Source of the DNA: CAYTSW01 sp964440605 | Lineage (GTDB): Bacteria > Planctomycetota > Phycisphaerae > Phycisphaerales > UBA1924 | Assembly (NCBI GenBank): GCA_964440605.1 | Contig: CAYTSW010000157.1 | Span: forward strand, 1 to 6,158 | Direction: 5' to 3' | DNA: 6,158 bases | In this document: positions 6,114 to 6,158 of the stretch, piece after piece | Layout: each line of letters starts with the position of its first letter | Numbering within the stretch: the stretch's first letter is position 1 | Program-made: the position numbers and the translations under genes | Notes under the pieces: generated by a model | Told to the model about the DNA's origin: nothing | Seen by the model: the letters and a program-made list of their open reading frames with translations, nothing else | The model's database searches: none

Positions 6114-6158
6114 AGATCGGAAGAGCACACGTCTGAACTCCAGTCACGTGAAACGATC
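6114..6158 (+). other. Illumina TruSeq adapter with index 19 (sequencing artefact)
   Basis: From 6114 the sequence reads AGATCGGAAGAGC, then ACACGTCTGAACTCCAGTCA with a final C at 6147, which is the standard TruSeq index-read adapter. It is followed by GTGAAACG (6148-6155), the TruSeq index 19 barcode, and ATC (6156-6158), the start of the fixed sequence that follows the barcode. Reverse translation gives the well-known artefact peptides MTGVQTCALPIC and LEFRRVLFRS. It is not biological, should be trimmed, and marks where a short library insert ended (6113). Confidence 0.98.

Noticed and set aside
5449..6147. Minus-strand ORF of 232 codons beginning MTGVQTCALPIC
   Set aside because: Its start lies in the Illumina adapter and the peptide is a known contamination signature; the rest is an Arg-rich shadow frame.
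1..6158. CRISPR array, tRNA/rRNA, insertion sequence, promoter or terminator
   Set aside because: The long repeats are in-frame coding units without spacers. No RNA gene, transposase or inverted repeat was seen, and the window holds only the interior of one gene.

Overview
The window is almost entirely one partial protein-coding gene on the minus strand. A single minus-strand frame (codons on + strand triplets 3-5, 6-8 ... 6111-6113) has no stop from base 6113 down to the left edge. It encodes at least 2037 residues of one very large modular protein, with both termini missing. The DNA is strongly GC-rich, and the many ORFs in the other frames (up to 442 codons) are shadows of this gene. The last 45 bases (6114-6158) are not genomic. 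They match the Illumina TruSeq index-read adapter followed by a barcode matching TruSeq index 19 (GTGAAACG), so the contig ends in untrimmed adapter.

Layout in protein order (right to left): (1) 6113-3786, a glycine-rich array with one partial unit and three full units of 235, 228 and 235 residues, probably a repetitive beta-structure; (2) 3770-3117, two Ig-like domains of the SbsA/Big_5 kind, separated by an Asp-rich DxDxDG-type linker; (3) 3116-564, seven consecutive CARDB-type domains of 119-125 residues, each opening with (P/A)DL and closing with an Asn-Asn motif; (4) 563-1, two further beta-sandwich-like segments, the last cut by the window edge. No promoter, ribosome binding site, signal peptide, terminator, RNA gene, mobile element or CRISPR array is visible, because neither end of the gene is in the window.

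The architecture (glycine-rich repeats, Ig-like domains, Asp-rich linker, CARDB string, near absence of cysteine) is that of an exported surface or matrix protein, probably an adhesin or structural scaffold. Giant proteins of this composition are common in Planctomycetota (including Phycisphaerae) and also occur in other GC-rich environmental bacteria such as Myxococcota and Verrucomicrobiota. The taxonomic guess rests on style alone and is weak. The adapter suggests a metagenome or draft assembly. I see no multi-gene system here; the points of interest are the repeat unit, its mosaic pattern and the assembly artefact.
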